Both the position numbers and the translations under genes were made by a program. From assembly GCA_948099385.1 (NCBI GenBank), contig CANUEZ040000031.1, positions 985,001 through 1,049,000 on the forward strand: a stretch of DNA of 64,000 bases, in the 5' to 3' direction. The notes under the pieces are model-generated. The model was not told where the DNA came from, searched no databases, and saw only the letters and a program-made list of their open reading frames with translations. This document shows, one piece after another, positions 25,021-35,809 of the stretch (position 1 is the stretch's first letter; each line of letters opens with the position of its first letter). Source of the DNA: Fasciola hepatica. Lineage: Eukaryota > Platyhelminthes > Trematoda > Plagiorchiida > Fasciolidae.

Positions 25021-26052
25021 TGTATCTGGTAACTGTTAATTCACCAATAGCACATCGTTCAGTCAGGAAATATAAAAGAGTATTCATGTTCCATCTTTAG
25101 AATACTTAATTTAGACTATCCGTAGTTAGTGTTCAAAGTGCGACTGATCCGAAATCACATATGATGAATGCATCACTAGCTATCTTAGAGAATCATTGTT
25201 TGCGGTGAGAATATATTTGTTCACAATCGATTAGCATGTGGTATTGTATACTTTATCTATCATGTTATTGATCCAGTTTATTCTTCTTCGACAAAACAAT
25301 ATCAGCTTATTCTTAGCCCAAAGTGCAGGGATGAATTATATTTCGAAGTTTTATCTACAACAACTAAAGGCAATGGAAAAAGGTGTCCCAAATAACCGTT
25401 CTGAAGAAGAATTCACCCAACATATATCGCATGAATAGAGCATTATCTGACACATACCTCCTTACACAAATTCCTGCTGCAAAAGAAGAATGTGAGAGTG
25501 AATTCCTTGTGCAAATTGCATGGGCTGTAATCACCCGAATATTCCCAGCCGCTGTTGTACATATGTGACTTTGAGATGCATATCAGCGAGGCCGCAAGTT
25601 AGACGATAGATGAGTGGGGCATCTAACGGACATCTTATGGAGTACCTAGAATTGATAGATGAAATCATAAACGGTGGTGGTTAGTGAGGCAAAACACGAC
25701 TTAGTTAGGAGAGACGACACCCCAGTAACCTTTGGGAAATTAGTTTGAATAAGTTACATCAATCCACATAGTGAGCTTCCAGTACATTCCTCTGCGGACA
25801 CAGAAAATATAGTTTGATTATCACTGGGAGGTTGTTGAATTCAAACCCACTTTTGGAAGCTGATATCGATCTTAGTTTCTTATAAATTAGTTTGTGTGAG
25901 ATGAAAACTTTAGGAAGTTTTACGATCTACGATTATTTTGGGTCTGAACAAAAACAAATTTTTAACCTCGTGACACTTTCAAGTTCAACTAGTGAGCGCT
26001 GTTTTTATGCGCTCATAAGTGTTGTATCCATCTAAATCCAGCTGATAAAACA

Positions 26053-26250
26053 TCATGGGCAATGTGTGAAGGAATAACTGCTGCCAATCAGCGAAACGGA
26101 ATACTTTTCATGGTCACTTTGGGCAGGAAAAACGTTGTTTCTAGCTGCGCAAACCAAATCTAGGGTTTTCTTTCCTGGACACATACAAAGGAAATCGCAA
26201 GCTGCTCCACCTAAGCGTGTAAAACAGTTCACCGATAATTGAGGATTCAC
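26053..26250 (-). CDS. Hypothetical cysteine-rich frame, right copy
   Basis: Mirror of 3370-3567 with a single Arg-to-His difference near the end. The same reservations apply: exon-like, no start of its own, no known family. Confidence 0.3.
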   Translation of the reverse strand: MNPQLSVNCFTRLGGAACDFLCMCPGKKTLDLVCAARNNVFPAQSDHEKYSVSLIGSSYSFTHCP

Positions 26251-26602
26251 CAGAAGTGGGATATAACATGGGTTCGCGAATCTAGTAATACAAGCTGCCA
26301 GATAATACCTCGATCAAGAACATGGTCTAGAGAAGGAGCGAAGAGCCCGCAGTTCACAAGGTTTCCAGCTGACGGTGAAGCGTTTGTAGGATAAGTGAAC
26401 GATAATGATTAGTGATAAAATAAAGTTTTTTGGCCACTCATAGAGGTGAAAGTGACTCCGAAGCAAAACTATCTGAGAGAGTATAGGTGAAACTTTTCGC
26501 AAGCATAGCAAGTAAAATCGTGTTTTCATTTATTGAAAATAAACGTTTGCCAGATAAATCTGGTAAACATCGAGTAACGCGCAAACTGCCCAGAGCTAAT
26601 TT

Positions 26603-26950
26603 ATGATCAGTTATGATTATTTATTAGTCAGTATACACATGCAAACACAATCAGCTTCAGGTTTTGAAAATAAGCCATCTGCAATCTGTTTTCATGGTTC
26701 GTATGTTGTGCCCGTAAAATACTATCCGTTGAATCCTCTGAATTACGTGTTCAACAATTGTATTAGTGCAACTGATACAAATATGTGTGTATGGCGCACG
26801 GCCACCCGATGGGCCGGTTCACCGCCAGATAAACATCATCGGCCTCCCAGAATGGAGTCAACCATATGGAGTGATGAACCGATCATTTGCCAGCAGTTCT
26901 GTCAAGCCACCATAGCTTTATCAAACAACTCGAGGGTGAAAACAGGCTGA
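26603..26950 (+). CDS. Hypothetical 115-residue frame, right copy
   Basis: Mirror of 2670-3017 with one Lys-to-Gln difference. The near-perfect DNA identity over this tract contrasts with diverged blocks at 3580-3740 and 1275-1529, and looks like a recent conversion tract. Confidence 0.3.
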   Translation: MISYDYLLVSIHMQTQSASGFENKPSAICFHGSYVVPVKYYPLNPLNYVFNNCISATDTNMCVWRTATRWAGSPPDKHHRPPRMESTIWSDEPIICQQFCQATIALSNNSRVKTG

Positions 26951-27129
26951 CAAGATAGCCAAGCCTTTTGGAAATATCAGTGGACCAATGAACTCCCATG
27001 GAAGGACATTTTATGATCATCACAACTAGCGTATAAATGAGTTTTTGGGCAACGAATAACTAAGGTTTTTGCGGACAGAAGCGTGTTTATTACAGTTAGT
27101 GGTTCGGAATAGAACAATTAAAAGTAATA

Positions 27130-27460
27130 AAATATCGCTTGGCTGAATCCCATTGGGACTCCATTTCTCTGGGAAAGGCCTTGGGTAGTCCGACCAACCT
27201 TGGAGTCGGAAGCCTCAGACTCCAATTGTGCTCTAGTTGGAACTTATCAATAGTGCACATTCACCGCCGAGCCCAGGGTTGGATACTGGACCTCTGCACT
27301 CAGAAAGCGTGCGTTTTGCTGGTAGGACGATCCGTTACCATCCGGGCTGATGCGATCTACCGACTCAGGTTTCTTTCAGATGACGTCCTAAATGACAGCC
27401 AGTATTATCAGCCGAAAGCTCCAAAGGGGGACACAGGTAGCATACCGTTAACTGCGAGCG
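27130..27460 (+). repeat. GC-rich block of unknown origin, right-arm copy
   Basis: Mirror of 2160-2490. The frame opened at 27139 stays open to 27498 here, while the left copy is cut short upstream. Confidence 0.4.
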
Positions 27461-28510
27461 AATGCTTCCAACTAGGTCAGGTCCTCGCCGATGGATAGGT
27501 GCACTGTACTCATTAACCCCACTCTACTTTTACTATCCACATTTCTTTCACAGTTACTTGTGAGTACTGTCTGGGGGTTGACGATACTTTGATATGCTGA
27601 TTGCCTTTCGAAGTGCCACGTCGGTTTTGCTGACGGCAAAACTGAGAGCCATCGACTGGCGTGGGAGTTCTCATGTAGCAATTTCTGACTAAATACTTGT
27701 CGTGAATTTCTTGTTTTTCTCACCACAATGGATTCACATAAGGTTTGAAATTTTGGGGACATTTAAGAATTGACTCTTCAATTCCTGTATGTTTGAAAGC
27801 CTCCTACATTTAATTATCCAGAGAGACTGTGCGATTTGTGCAGTGGATCTTCGTTTTACCAAGCTTTACTTTGCAATACGTAATCTGAAAGAATTTGGAT
27901 TGTAAATAAGTGATATGAGCTACTTTGTAAGCATTCAGCAGGATTTGCTTGTATTTAGTGCTTTGGCTGATAACTCTAATTTCAAAGCAGTCAGTGGGTT
28001 CGGGTCGGTAGACGAGCCTATTTGTCGTGCATACTCATATAAAGCGGCGATCGAATTGCCAATTATGCTCGTAGTAGTTGCCCTATATTGTGATAGAAAT
28101 GATTGTTTTAATTTCCGGGTCAGGTTCCAGCTGAAAAGTAGCAATCAGAGGACGCTGTACAAGCCATGAATCACAAGTGATTCCTCCACCAGTAATCAGA
28201 TTCAACGAAGCTTCTCACATGCAGCAGAACAAAGAAAACATGCCAAATCGAACCACAAACATACCAGTGATGCCCAGTAATCTAGTAAATGATATACCGT
28301 AGAGCCAACACTATGTAACTGCGATTCGATTCGAGCGTACCATGCTAGGCACGGTAAAATTAGCAAGACGGTAGCGTGATATTACGAAAGTCCAACTACA
28401 GACATCTTTCCCAGTAGCAGGAACGGTTATTGAATCTTCCAGGATCATACGGAACTCCGGGAGATAACGGACGTTTCCTTCCTATTTTCCATCGTCGCAC
28501 GTGTGCAATC

Positions 28511-28522
28511 ACACACACATAT

Positions 28523-28591
<69 letters not shown>

Positions 28592-28595
28592 TATA
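28511..28595. repeat. (CA)/(TA)n microsatellite at the right outer palindrome end
   Basis: A short CA run followed by TA repeats with a few interruptions. The inner flank is homologous to the left arm, and the outer flank (28596 onward) is not. Together with 629-721 it defines the outer palindrome limits. Confidence 0.9.
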
Positions 28596-28768
28596 AAGAG
28601 GAGCTCTTGACTGCGTCTAACAAAGCTTTTCAGTCTCCGTTTGTTTGCGTTATCTCTGGTCAGTGGGACCATTATGTAATTTCTCCTGAGTCATTCATGA
28701 TCGTCCATACCTCAGTTTTTATAAATCCGAAACCCAACTGAACTGACCGCGAGCTTGTTCAACATAAA

Positions 28769-28786
28769 CGAGGGGCGCGCCCCTCG
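28769..28786. repeat. Perfect 18-bp GC-rich palindrome
   Basis: CGAGGGGCGCGCCCCTCG is its own reverse complement. It is an extreme GC island in AT-rich DNA, lying between the palindrome end and the 5' limit of the first non-LTR relic. No function is known to me. Confidence 0.85.
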
Positions 28787-28821
28787 ATTGGCTGCGCTAC
28801 ATTTGTTGTGAACCTGATCAG

Positions 28822-31190
28822 GGTCACTTTGGAATTATTCTGAACATCATATAATGTCGATCAGAACTCATTTCTCTAAAGAATCATTCACTAAGATTAG
28901 GGGTACAATATGTTCTGCATCACTATCCACTACCCGTTTTTATGAAAACTGGCCAGATCAAGTTGGGGTAGAAAACTTATCTGGCCCGTTTGCAGACTGC
29001 TCTTAGTCGTACGTCACCAAGGAAGATAACAGTTCCCCCACTGGTCAGTACTAACATTCGGACCCTGTTTGGGAATATGTCTTTCCTAACCAACTCCCTG
29101 AACTCTTAGAAAAACAGGAACATTTGTGTGACCTGTATCCAAGAGTATTAGTCACATGAAGCTATTGATGACGAACTCGTTCTCCTTGAGAACTTTCAGT
29201 GCAATGTAAACAGAAGGCGGGTGGTAATGAGAATACTTCCATCAACTCCGAGCTGTCTGACAAGTCTGAAATTATTTTTACTTTCTCCTGTATAAGCGTT
29301 GGCTGCGTGGTTGTTGAATGTTATCCTAATGTCTCGCCTTTGTGAGGCTCTGTGATCAGTAACTTGTATATAGCTCCTTTCTTCCCCCAGAGGGAAATCG
29401 ACCTGTTAGTTGACGCCTTCATACGGACCCTGATTCCATTACTGTCCGAATGTTTATGCTTTGTCATTGGTGGTTTTATTCATGCTTCCACATATCCCCT
29501 ACTTTCTTTTGGTTTAAGTGACCTCTGTCCTATCCCAAATGGAGGGAAAGCTGTTTTAGAGAAAATTATCACAGATCATCCAGATTTTCTCACTTACAGC
29601 TGAAAGCTCCTATTTCAACAAGTGACCACATTCCTATTGTCATTAGACCCAGTGTTTATTCACGTTCAGAGCATTGTTCACTTGTCAACACAAAAAAATG
29701 AAGGTCACTTATAGAAAAATATTACCCCACAGCATTACCCTTCTGAAGAAAGATATCGCTCCATTGTTTTTTAGCGGTCCTCTTTCCATTGCTCTCTCTG
29801 CCGGATAGAGCTGTTTACGTAGACAATAAGTGAGGTATTTGATTTGTGTTGTTTTGTGGAGACTGCATATTTTATCAACGGCAGAATAGCTTCTCCATTG
29901 CCTAAATCTTTGAGAAAGCAATAAGAAAGTACCTATAAACCACATGACCAGGCTTCAGTGAAACAATATTCCATGCTAATCAAACAAGGGATTCGACGGG
30001 TGAACAAGACGTTTGCCGACCAGTCCTTTTGAAACAATTATAGCAAACGATTCTGGGAAGGAATCAGGCTTCAATGTGGACAACGGACTCGATCAACATA
30101 AAACGATACGGATGCCGACAGCCAGGAAGATGCGTTCTTTCATTATTCATTGGACACCATGCCACTTTAGATCCCTTCTGTTCCCCTAGATATAGACTCA
30201 TTTTCTTCAGAAGAGGTTTTTCGGTTTCGAATCTGAAAAAAGCTTCTGCAGTGGGTCCGGATAGTTTACCCTACAAAGTTCCCAAATTTGGAGCAAGTCA
30301 GCTATCCGGAATCGTGACTTCCCTCATCAATAGATCTGTTGATCCTGATGCCATTCCTGACTAATCCCAAACACTCCAAGTCCAACATTTTGTCTGAGCC
30401 TTTTCGTCCCGTCACCATCGCTTCTTCAAATTGACTGGACGCGCTACCCTAAGTGGATTGCGCCCCCTCTTGTTACTCCAAATGACCAACATCAGTTTGT
30501 GAAAAAATCCACCAGATGCACTCTGGAAGCAGTTTCTTCAGTGCGCCTTTTCATTTCAAACAACCCAAATCGTTCCACGAGATCCGTCCCATGTATTTCG
30601 CTCGACTAATCTTCTGAATTCAATTAGGCTTCCCATTCACTAATTTCTTAAAAGATAGAGTCTTTCGGCTGTCCCACTTCTTTAATCTCGTGGTTGAAAG
30701 ATTACTTTTCCAACCGAACTCAATGTTCCAGATTTGATAGAAGTTTACAGAGTTCGTTAATTAACAACTCAGGTATTCTTCAGGGTGCCGTTCTTTCCTC
30801 CTTTCTCTTCACCATATATATCAGCGATTTGACTACTACACCAACTGCACAACTTTTTAAGTACTTTGACAACGTCGTGCTCTGTCAACCAATCTCCAGC
30901 CAACAAGAATTCAACTATTTTTCCGATAACTTATATAATATTCAAAATTTTTGGTCCCATTGAGGACTAGATCTCAACAAGTCCAAATGTGTTGAGTGTA
31001 CTTTTTCCCTTTCTCGGTTCTTGTAACTCAATGGGCAATCAACCGTCAACAGTGTCCACATTTCCAGAGCTGACTCAGTCAAATACTTAGACATCACAAT
31101 CAGCGCCAATTCACAGCGGACTTATGCTTTTGATTTAGCTAACAACTGAAGTGGCTTGCTTAGCACGTGTTTTGGTTGACAAAATAAAAG
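28822..31190 (+). mobile_element. Decayed non-LTR retrotransposon, copy R1
   Basis: Shares extended similarity with 58166-60310. Fragments in order are an endonuclease-like end (Thr-Asp-His-Pro-Asp, then a Ser-Asp-His-Ile-Pro stretch in a shifted frame, 29550-29650), the N-terminal reverse-transcriptase motif with Lys-Ala-Ser-Ala-Val-Gly-Pro-Asp (30235-30270), and the core at 30694-30963. The core contains Leu-Gln-Gly-Ala-Val-Leu and an Asn-His-less catalytic box in which Tyr-Ala-Asp-Asp has become Tyr-Phe-Asp-Asn. A Val-Lys-Tyr-Leu motif follows at about 31078. Motif order fits a CR1/Jockey-type element. Many stops and frameshifts make it inactive. Confidence 0.75.
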
Positions 31191-31199
31191 TCACAGAGC

Positions 31200-34100
31200 A
31201 ACTCCGGACAAACCTCGATGGCTGAACCAGTTATTTTTCCAAAATATTTATTTTTATGCCTGTTCCAAATAGTCAAAGATCAGTTTCCCTCCATTTGGCC
31301 TAAATGTGATTTTGTTAACTTGCTGAAGTCGTCAGTACGATAAAATACAATACAATGTTATCAATATTGTTTTAGTTATCGGTATTATTCCAAATATGCT
31401 AACTAACATAATTACCATAACTATTTTATTCCTGTATAAATTCAGGAGTCCTATCCGTTGAGCGGTCGAAGTGGCATTGAATATGTAGGTAGCGTATCGT
31501 GAAAGTTACCTTGTTAGTAGAGCAACCTTGTTGATAGGAGTTGTAGTTACCCTGAGAAAGGTTAACCATGGTGACTGAACATTTGGCTTATTGAAACTTC
31601 CATGGAGAACGATATATTCGAAGTATTATACCATTCACAATAGGACTGAAGATGACTAAGACTAACTGTCAGACTGTAACCGTTTTCATAAGGGCTTCCT
31701 GACTCTAGTGAGAACTTTATTCCGCCTGCAAAACACCTCTTTTTATTTTTGGAAAAACGAGGTTCAAGTGGTTGGTCCATCTGCACACCCGTTACACGAA
31801 GCACGACGGGTGTGGTTGACTACGCCTTGAGGATAAAACAATACAAACAAGACTCATTTGTCAGCTATCAATCCAATCCAGCGACTGGCTGCAAAGCCAT
31901 TTAAGATTCCTTTGTCTCAACTCTTGGGCTTGGTACCGCACAAATCTGACCGATAACTTGATGGTGATAACCATCTGAGTGCAGCTGGATTCGTATGAAG
32001 GTTTTTGGGGAACACCCGTAACAACTGGCAAATGGTACATGTCACGTGACCTTAGTTAACCTGATTTGTATCGAACAATAAGCATGCAAACGGATTCCAC
32101 ATTTGATTATTGCATGATATTACCTAGGCTGGTACCTATGCACGTCTTTTCTCAGGTAACTCCGTTTACTCAATTTACGCGTTATTCAGCGGAAACTTAT
32201 CTTACTAATACAACATTTCAAAAATCTAAATCCTGCGACCAGTCTTCAGAGGGATTCCGATGTCACGAACGTACTTACCAAATATAAAATGATTCCTATA
32301 GTTGCATTTTCCATTATATGTGTTTTCTGAAAGATATAATGGACGGCATGATCCGTTGTCTCGTCCTCTAGCGAAAGCCTGGTTTATCTTACAAACCGTA
32401 CGATTTGGAATTGGTCTGAGCAAACTCATATCAGCTACCAAATTCAACAGTCAAATATGGTGCTCTGAACTGACTTTTTGTAGAGAAACTGCCGACTATT
32501 TCCAGACGGTCTATAACAGGCAAAAAAGACGAGGCAGTAAATAGGGCCGCTTGAAACTTCACACAACAGATAAGCATATCGAAAGAACCAAGATGATAAG
32601 TCAAATATACGCATTCGTCTGCGAAGTGTTCAACAAGTGGAAGAAATAATCTAACTCGAGTCTGTTTTTTTCAAATGAACCGAAAAAGCATTTCCTTGGC
32701 GAATTTCAAGACAACTGTCCACAGCGCATTTGAATCATTCATTGAACTTTGGTTGCTTGACTGCCTCATGCTCGTTCACCTCGTGTTCACATTTCAGCGA
32801 AGCTCAGTGGACCTGAACTAAAAGTGAATCCTTGTGAGGATGAAACCGCTGCACAGTACTGTACAGAGACTTTATTCTGCGTCGTGAAGCTTACAAGATG
32901 AAATAACTGAAGTTTAGCTATGCAAGTTCAAACCCCGCCAAGAGTTGAATGATGAAAGCCAATGCAATATAAACATATTGGTTACTACAGGGTGAGAACA
33001 AGAAGTCACTTTGTGAAATGCAGTTTAATTAGGGTACAGCATTTAAGTAAATTTCAACTTACCCACCATGTTCCATCAATTTACCAACAAAGAGTTCACA
33101 ATTTCTGTCGAACCGCATCATAACGGTCGAGTACTTTAACCACCTATTGGTATTTCCAGGGCCGATTCTCCGAAACGTGCAAAAATGTTTTGTTCGCTGT
33201 CCACCCTCAGTGATGGGGTTTGTTTTATTGGATTCGGTAATTTTTTCTTTTGGGTTAATAAGAACGGTGATCTTTTGACGCACATTTTTATCGTATTAAC
33301 TGCTACTGACTGAGAAATTAATTTTGCCAAGAGAAATTTCTATCACCGGAGAATTACTAGCAAATGCTTTTTGGCATGTTTTAGCACATCAGGTTGAAAA
33401 CTTTTTCCGTTTTCCCCAGTGGATGTCATTATGTTATATGGGATTTTACACCTAATGAATAATAACATGATTGAAGTATACGTCAGTACAAGAGGGATAT
33501 AAACAAAAAAATCATGTTTTTCATTAAAGCCGTTTGAGAATAACATTCTAGGAAAGCAGAAATAAAATTTTGAGTTGGTCACCCAAACTTGAGAAAAATT
33601 GAAATAAGTAACCTGTTTCTAAACGAAAACAGGAAAAAGTTGCGTGAAAGGCGTTAAACAATAGTCTGAATTGATTTATTATCATTTGAACACAAAACTC
33701 AGACTAAACGCTCGGGACGAATTACTTTATGAACAAAATTAGATAAAACATTTCCTTTTTATTTGAATAAAAATACAGGCATCCTCATTTTTAAAACGCA
33801 AATTCAGTCTCATTATGTCCTCCTCAAAACTGAACTCAGTAATAATTGGACTAGCAGAAGTAGGTGTACACAAAGTTTCCAAAAACAGTTGTTTGTTTTT
33901 TCTATTCGAGTGATGGTTTATTCACGGCTACGATAGAATAAATATGATAGTCTGCATCGATATTTTATGTGTGACAACACTAACTAAGTGGTTTGACTTG
34001 GTTGGAAACTCTTGGGGAATGTTACGGTGTCGCTAGTACTTTTCTCTGTTAGGACGCCAGTCCCATTCTGGCAACAGTTTTGCTTACTTCATGTGCAAAC

Positions 34101-35170
34101 GGCCCTGAAGATTTGCTCATACTGCTCTACTTCATGAAGCAATAGACATGCATGTGCTCCAGACCGACTTGGCTTCTGCTGTCTTTTGAATTATGGTATA
34201 TGCGCCTTAACCGTGTAGTTTGTGTGAGACACAATTAAACTAATTTATTTGATCAGCGTACTTCAGTGACCACTTGGTCGCTCTCACACTGGGAAACTTC
34301 AATGCGTATTTCACTAATTCTTTGGCTAAGCTTTTGATGTGCAGGATGGGTGCTGCAGTATAAGTGAATTCATGAGATCAACCCATCTGAAAACACCTAC
34401 TGATGGTTATCAAGGTACTCGAGAATGTGTCGGAATTTGCCAACATTATTTTGAGGCATACATATCCAGAGACGACAGCCTGTTCCAGTTAATTGGGATT
34501 TCCAGCATCCAGTGTATTCAAACAAAAAACAAAATACAGGAAATGTCAATCATAACATGGGTTGTTTCGAACTCAATTTTGTGTTCAACAAGTACAACAT
34601 ACCGACAAGCGAACAAAAGTATTAGAATTTTCCGCTGAATACTGTTGATTTCTTCTCAAACGGATATGAAATGTTTGTGAATTAGATACGAACCTACGCA
34701 ACAAGAATTTTTGAACAGGAATTAACCTCGGCTACGAATACTGGTAAAAATATAAAGTAGAATTTGCAACGCAACCCCTTGGTCGACGGTGAGCAAAGTG
34801 GTTCGCCTTTTGTGGGTAACAGACTTTCAGGGTGTGCAAGTTAGTCGAGGGCCGAAAAAAGGAAGTAATCCCGACCTACATTTTCGCGACAAAATGTTAC
34901 GATACCTGATACAATCGCCTTAAAATCTATCATAACTGAAAAGAATGCCAGGATCATTATTACAGTATAGTGGGCTGTGAAACTGTTGGTTTATAAGAGA
35001 ATGGCCTTTCTCACTTTAAACGCCTGACACACATATGAAAAACTCCACAAGTACTCGTTTTTTCGCCCATATGTTTGTGGATAATAAACAAACGCCCTTG
35101 CAGTTCTCAGCTGCAACCCTCCACATTTTCGCGGCACACCTATTATTCACTTGATTGAATATAGAACGCA
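31200..35170. other. Intergenic stretch, no supported gene
   Basis: Short frames only. A sequence at about 31870-31960 translates to an Ile-Gln-Arg-Leu-Ala-Ala-Lys stretch that faintly resembles the region after the reverse transcriptase in CR1-like elements, so R1 may extend this far. The minus frame 31562-31804 has no recognised domain. Confidence 0.45.
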
Positions 35171-35173
35171 CAC

Positions 35174-35335
35174 CATTGAAAACCATGGAAGCACTGTAAA
35201 GCTGTTTCATCCTTGTTGGGAATCATCAGCAGTGCACATCCACCGATCCCCCACGGGGACTCGAACCCGGGGTGAACGATTATGAATCGAACACCTTACC
35301 CGCAAGGCTATCTGGGCTGGCTCTTAGCGGTTTGT
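35174..35335 (-). mobile_element. tRNA-derived SINE with hammerhead core, copy 1
   Basis: Read on the minus strand it starts with a tRNA-like head: an A-box-like TAGCCTTGCGG near 35310, an anticodon-loop-like TTCATAA and a perfect B box GGTTCGAGTCC (35267-35257). A hammerhead motif (35235-35191) and a short tail ending CCATGGTTTTCAATG follow. This is the architecture of the schistosome Sm-alpha family (RNA polymerase III head plus hammerhead), although membership of that family is inferred. It lies in inverted orientation to copy 2, 239 bases away. Confidence 0.8.
35191..35235 (-). ncRNA. Hammerhead ribozyme motif, copy 1
   Basis: On the minus strand, GCACTG, CTGATGA, TTCCC-AACA-AGGAT, GAAA, CAGCTTTA and CAGTGC follow each other without extra bases. 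Stem I (GCACUG with CAGUGC) pairs perfectly. The catalytic strings CUGAUGA and GAAA are intact. Stem II has a U-U pair next to the core and a C-A mismatch at its loop end. Stem III is only about four pairs with one mismatch, so activity is doubtful. Confidence 0.7.
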
Positions 35336-35573
35336 TGAACATCTACACTACATGATATAGCACCCTATCGTCACTGGCTTTGAACGGTAACAACCCGCTT
35401 CCCGCACAGCGATCGACTCCCATGATGGATGGCTTCTCTGTAGGGGCCCAAGTACAACGAAGGCATTCCGTTATGAAACAACCTACAGAGTTTGGTTACT
35501 ATTTCCAATTGAGTAGTAGGAGATCAGATTTGTATAGAATATGAATCATCATGAAGCTTGAACGCTCAAATCA

Positions 35574-35735
35574 CAAACCGCTGAGAGCCAGCACGGATAG
35601 CCTTGCGGTTAAGGTGTTCGATTCATAATCGTTCACCCCGGGTTCGAGTCCTCGTGGGGGATCGGTGGATGTGCATTGCTGATGATTCCCAACAGGGATG
35701 AAACAGCTGTACAGTGCTTCCATGGTTTTCAATGG
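35574..35735 (+). mobile_element. tRNA-derived SINE with hammerhead core, copy 2
   Basis: Plus-strand counterpart of 35174-35335. It has an A-box-like TAGCCTTGCGGTTAAGG at 35598, a TTCATAA loop, a perfect B box GGTTCGAGTCC at 35641-35651, the hammerhead at 35673-35717 and the same CCATGGTTTTCAATG tail. A genuine tRNA is excluded because no acceptor stem closes around the head. Confidence 0.8.
35673..35717 (+). ncRNA. Hammerhead ribozyme motif, copy 2
   Basis: GCATTG (35673-35678), CTGATGA (35679-35685), stem II TTCCC-AACA-GGGAT (35686-35699), GAAA (35700-35703), CAGCTGTA (35704-35711) and CAGTGC (35712-35717). Stem I pairs with one G-U wobble. Stem III (ACAG with CUGU) has no loop, as in hammerheads with a minimal stem III that act best as dimers. 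Predicted self-cleavage is after A35711 (GUA site). The first pair of stem II is U-U instead of the usual G-C, which may weaken activity. Confidence 0.75.
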
Positions 35736-35809
35736 CAAGTTGAGCGTTCAAGTTGTATGATGAATCATATAATATACAAATCTAATCTTCTTATACTCAA
35801 TTGCAAACA

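Larger units (their letters stand above)
15917..28595 (-). repeat. Right arm of the giant palindrome
   Basis: Reverse-complement copy of the left arm. It is shorter, mainly because it lacks the 949-, 217- and 179-bp segments. It has about 42 bp (19073-19114) not present on the left, flanked by the direct repeat GAAT. Gene A here is on the minus strand and gene B on the plus strand. Confidence 0.95.
35506..35803. repeat. Fold-back repeat around SINE copy 2
   Basis: Bases 35506-35572 recur in reverse complement at 35738-35803 (for example CTTGAACGCTCAA and TTGAGCGTTCAAG), and SINE copy 2 occupies the space between. Either the SINE inserted into a fold-back element or the surrounding DNA was duplicated in inverted orientation. 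Confidence 0.7.

Noticed and set aside
31562..31804. 80-residue minus frame as a gene
   Set aside because: No domain, signal peptide or homologue in the window; lies in a region that may belong to the decayed R1 tail.
35598..35660. Possible functional tRNA genes at the two SINE heads
   Set aside because: A- and B-box-like motifs and a CAT-like anticodon loop are present, but there is no closing acceptor stem and both copies continue into the same hammerhead tail, so they are SINEs.
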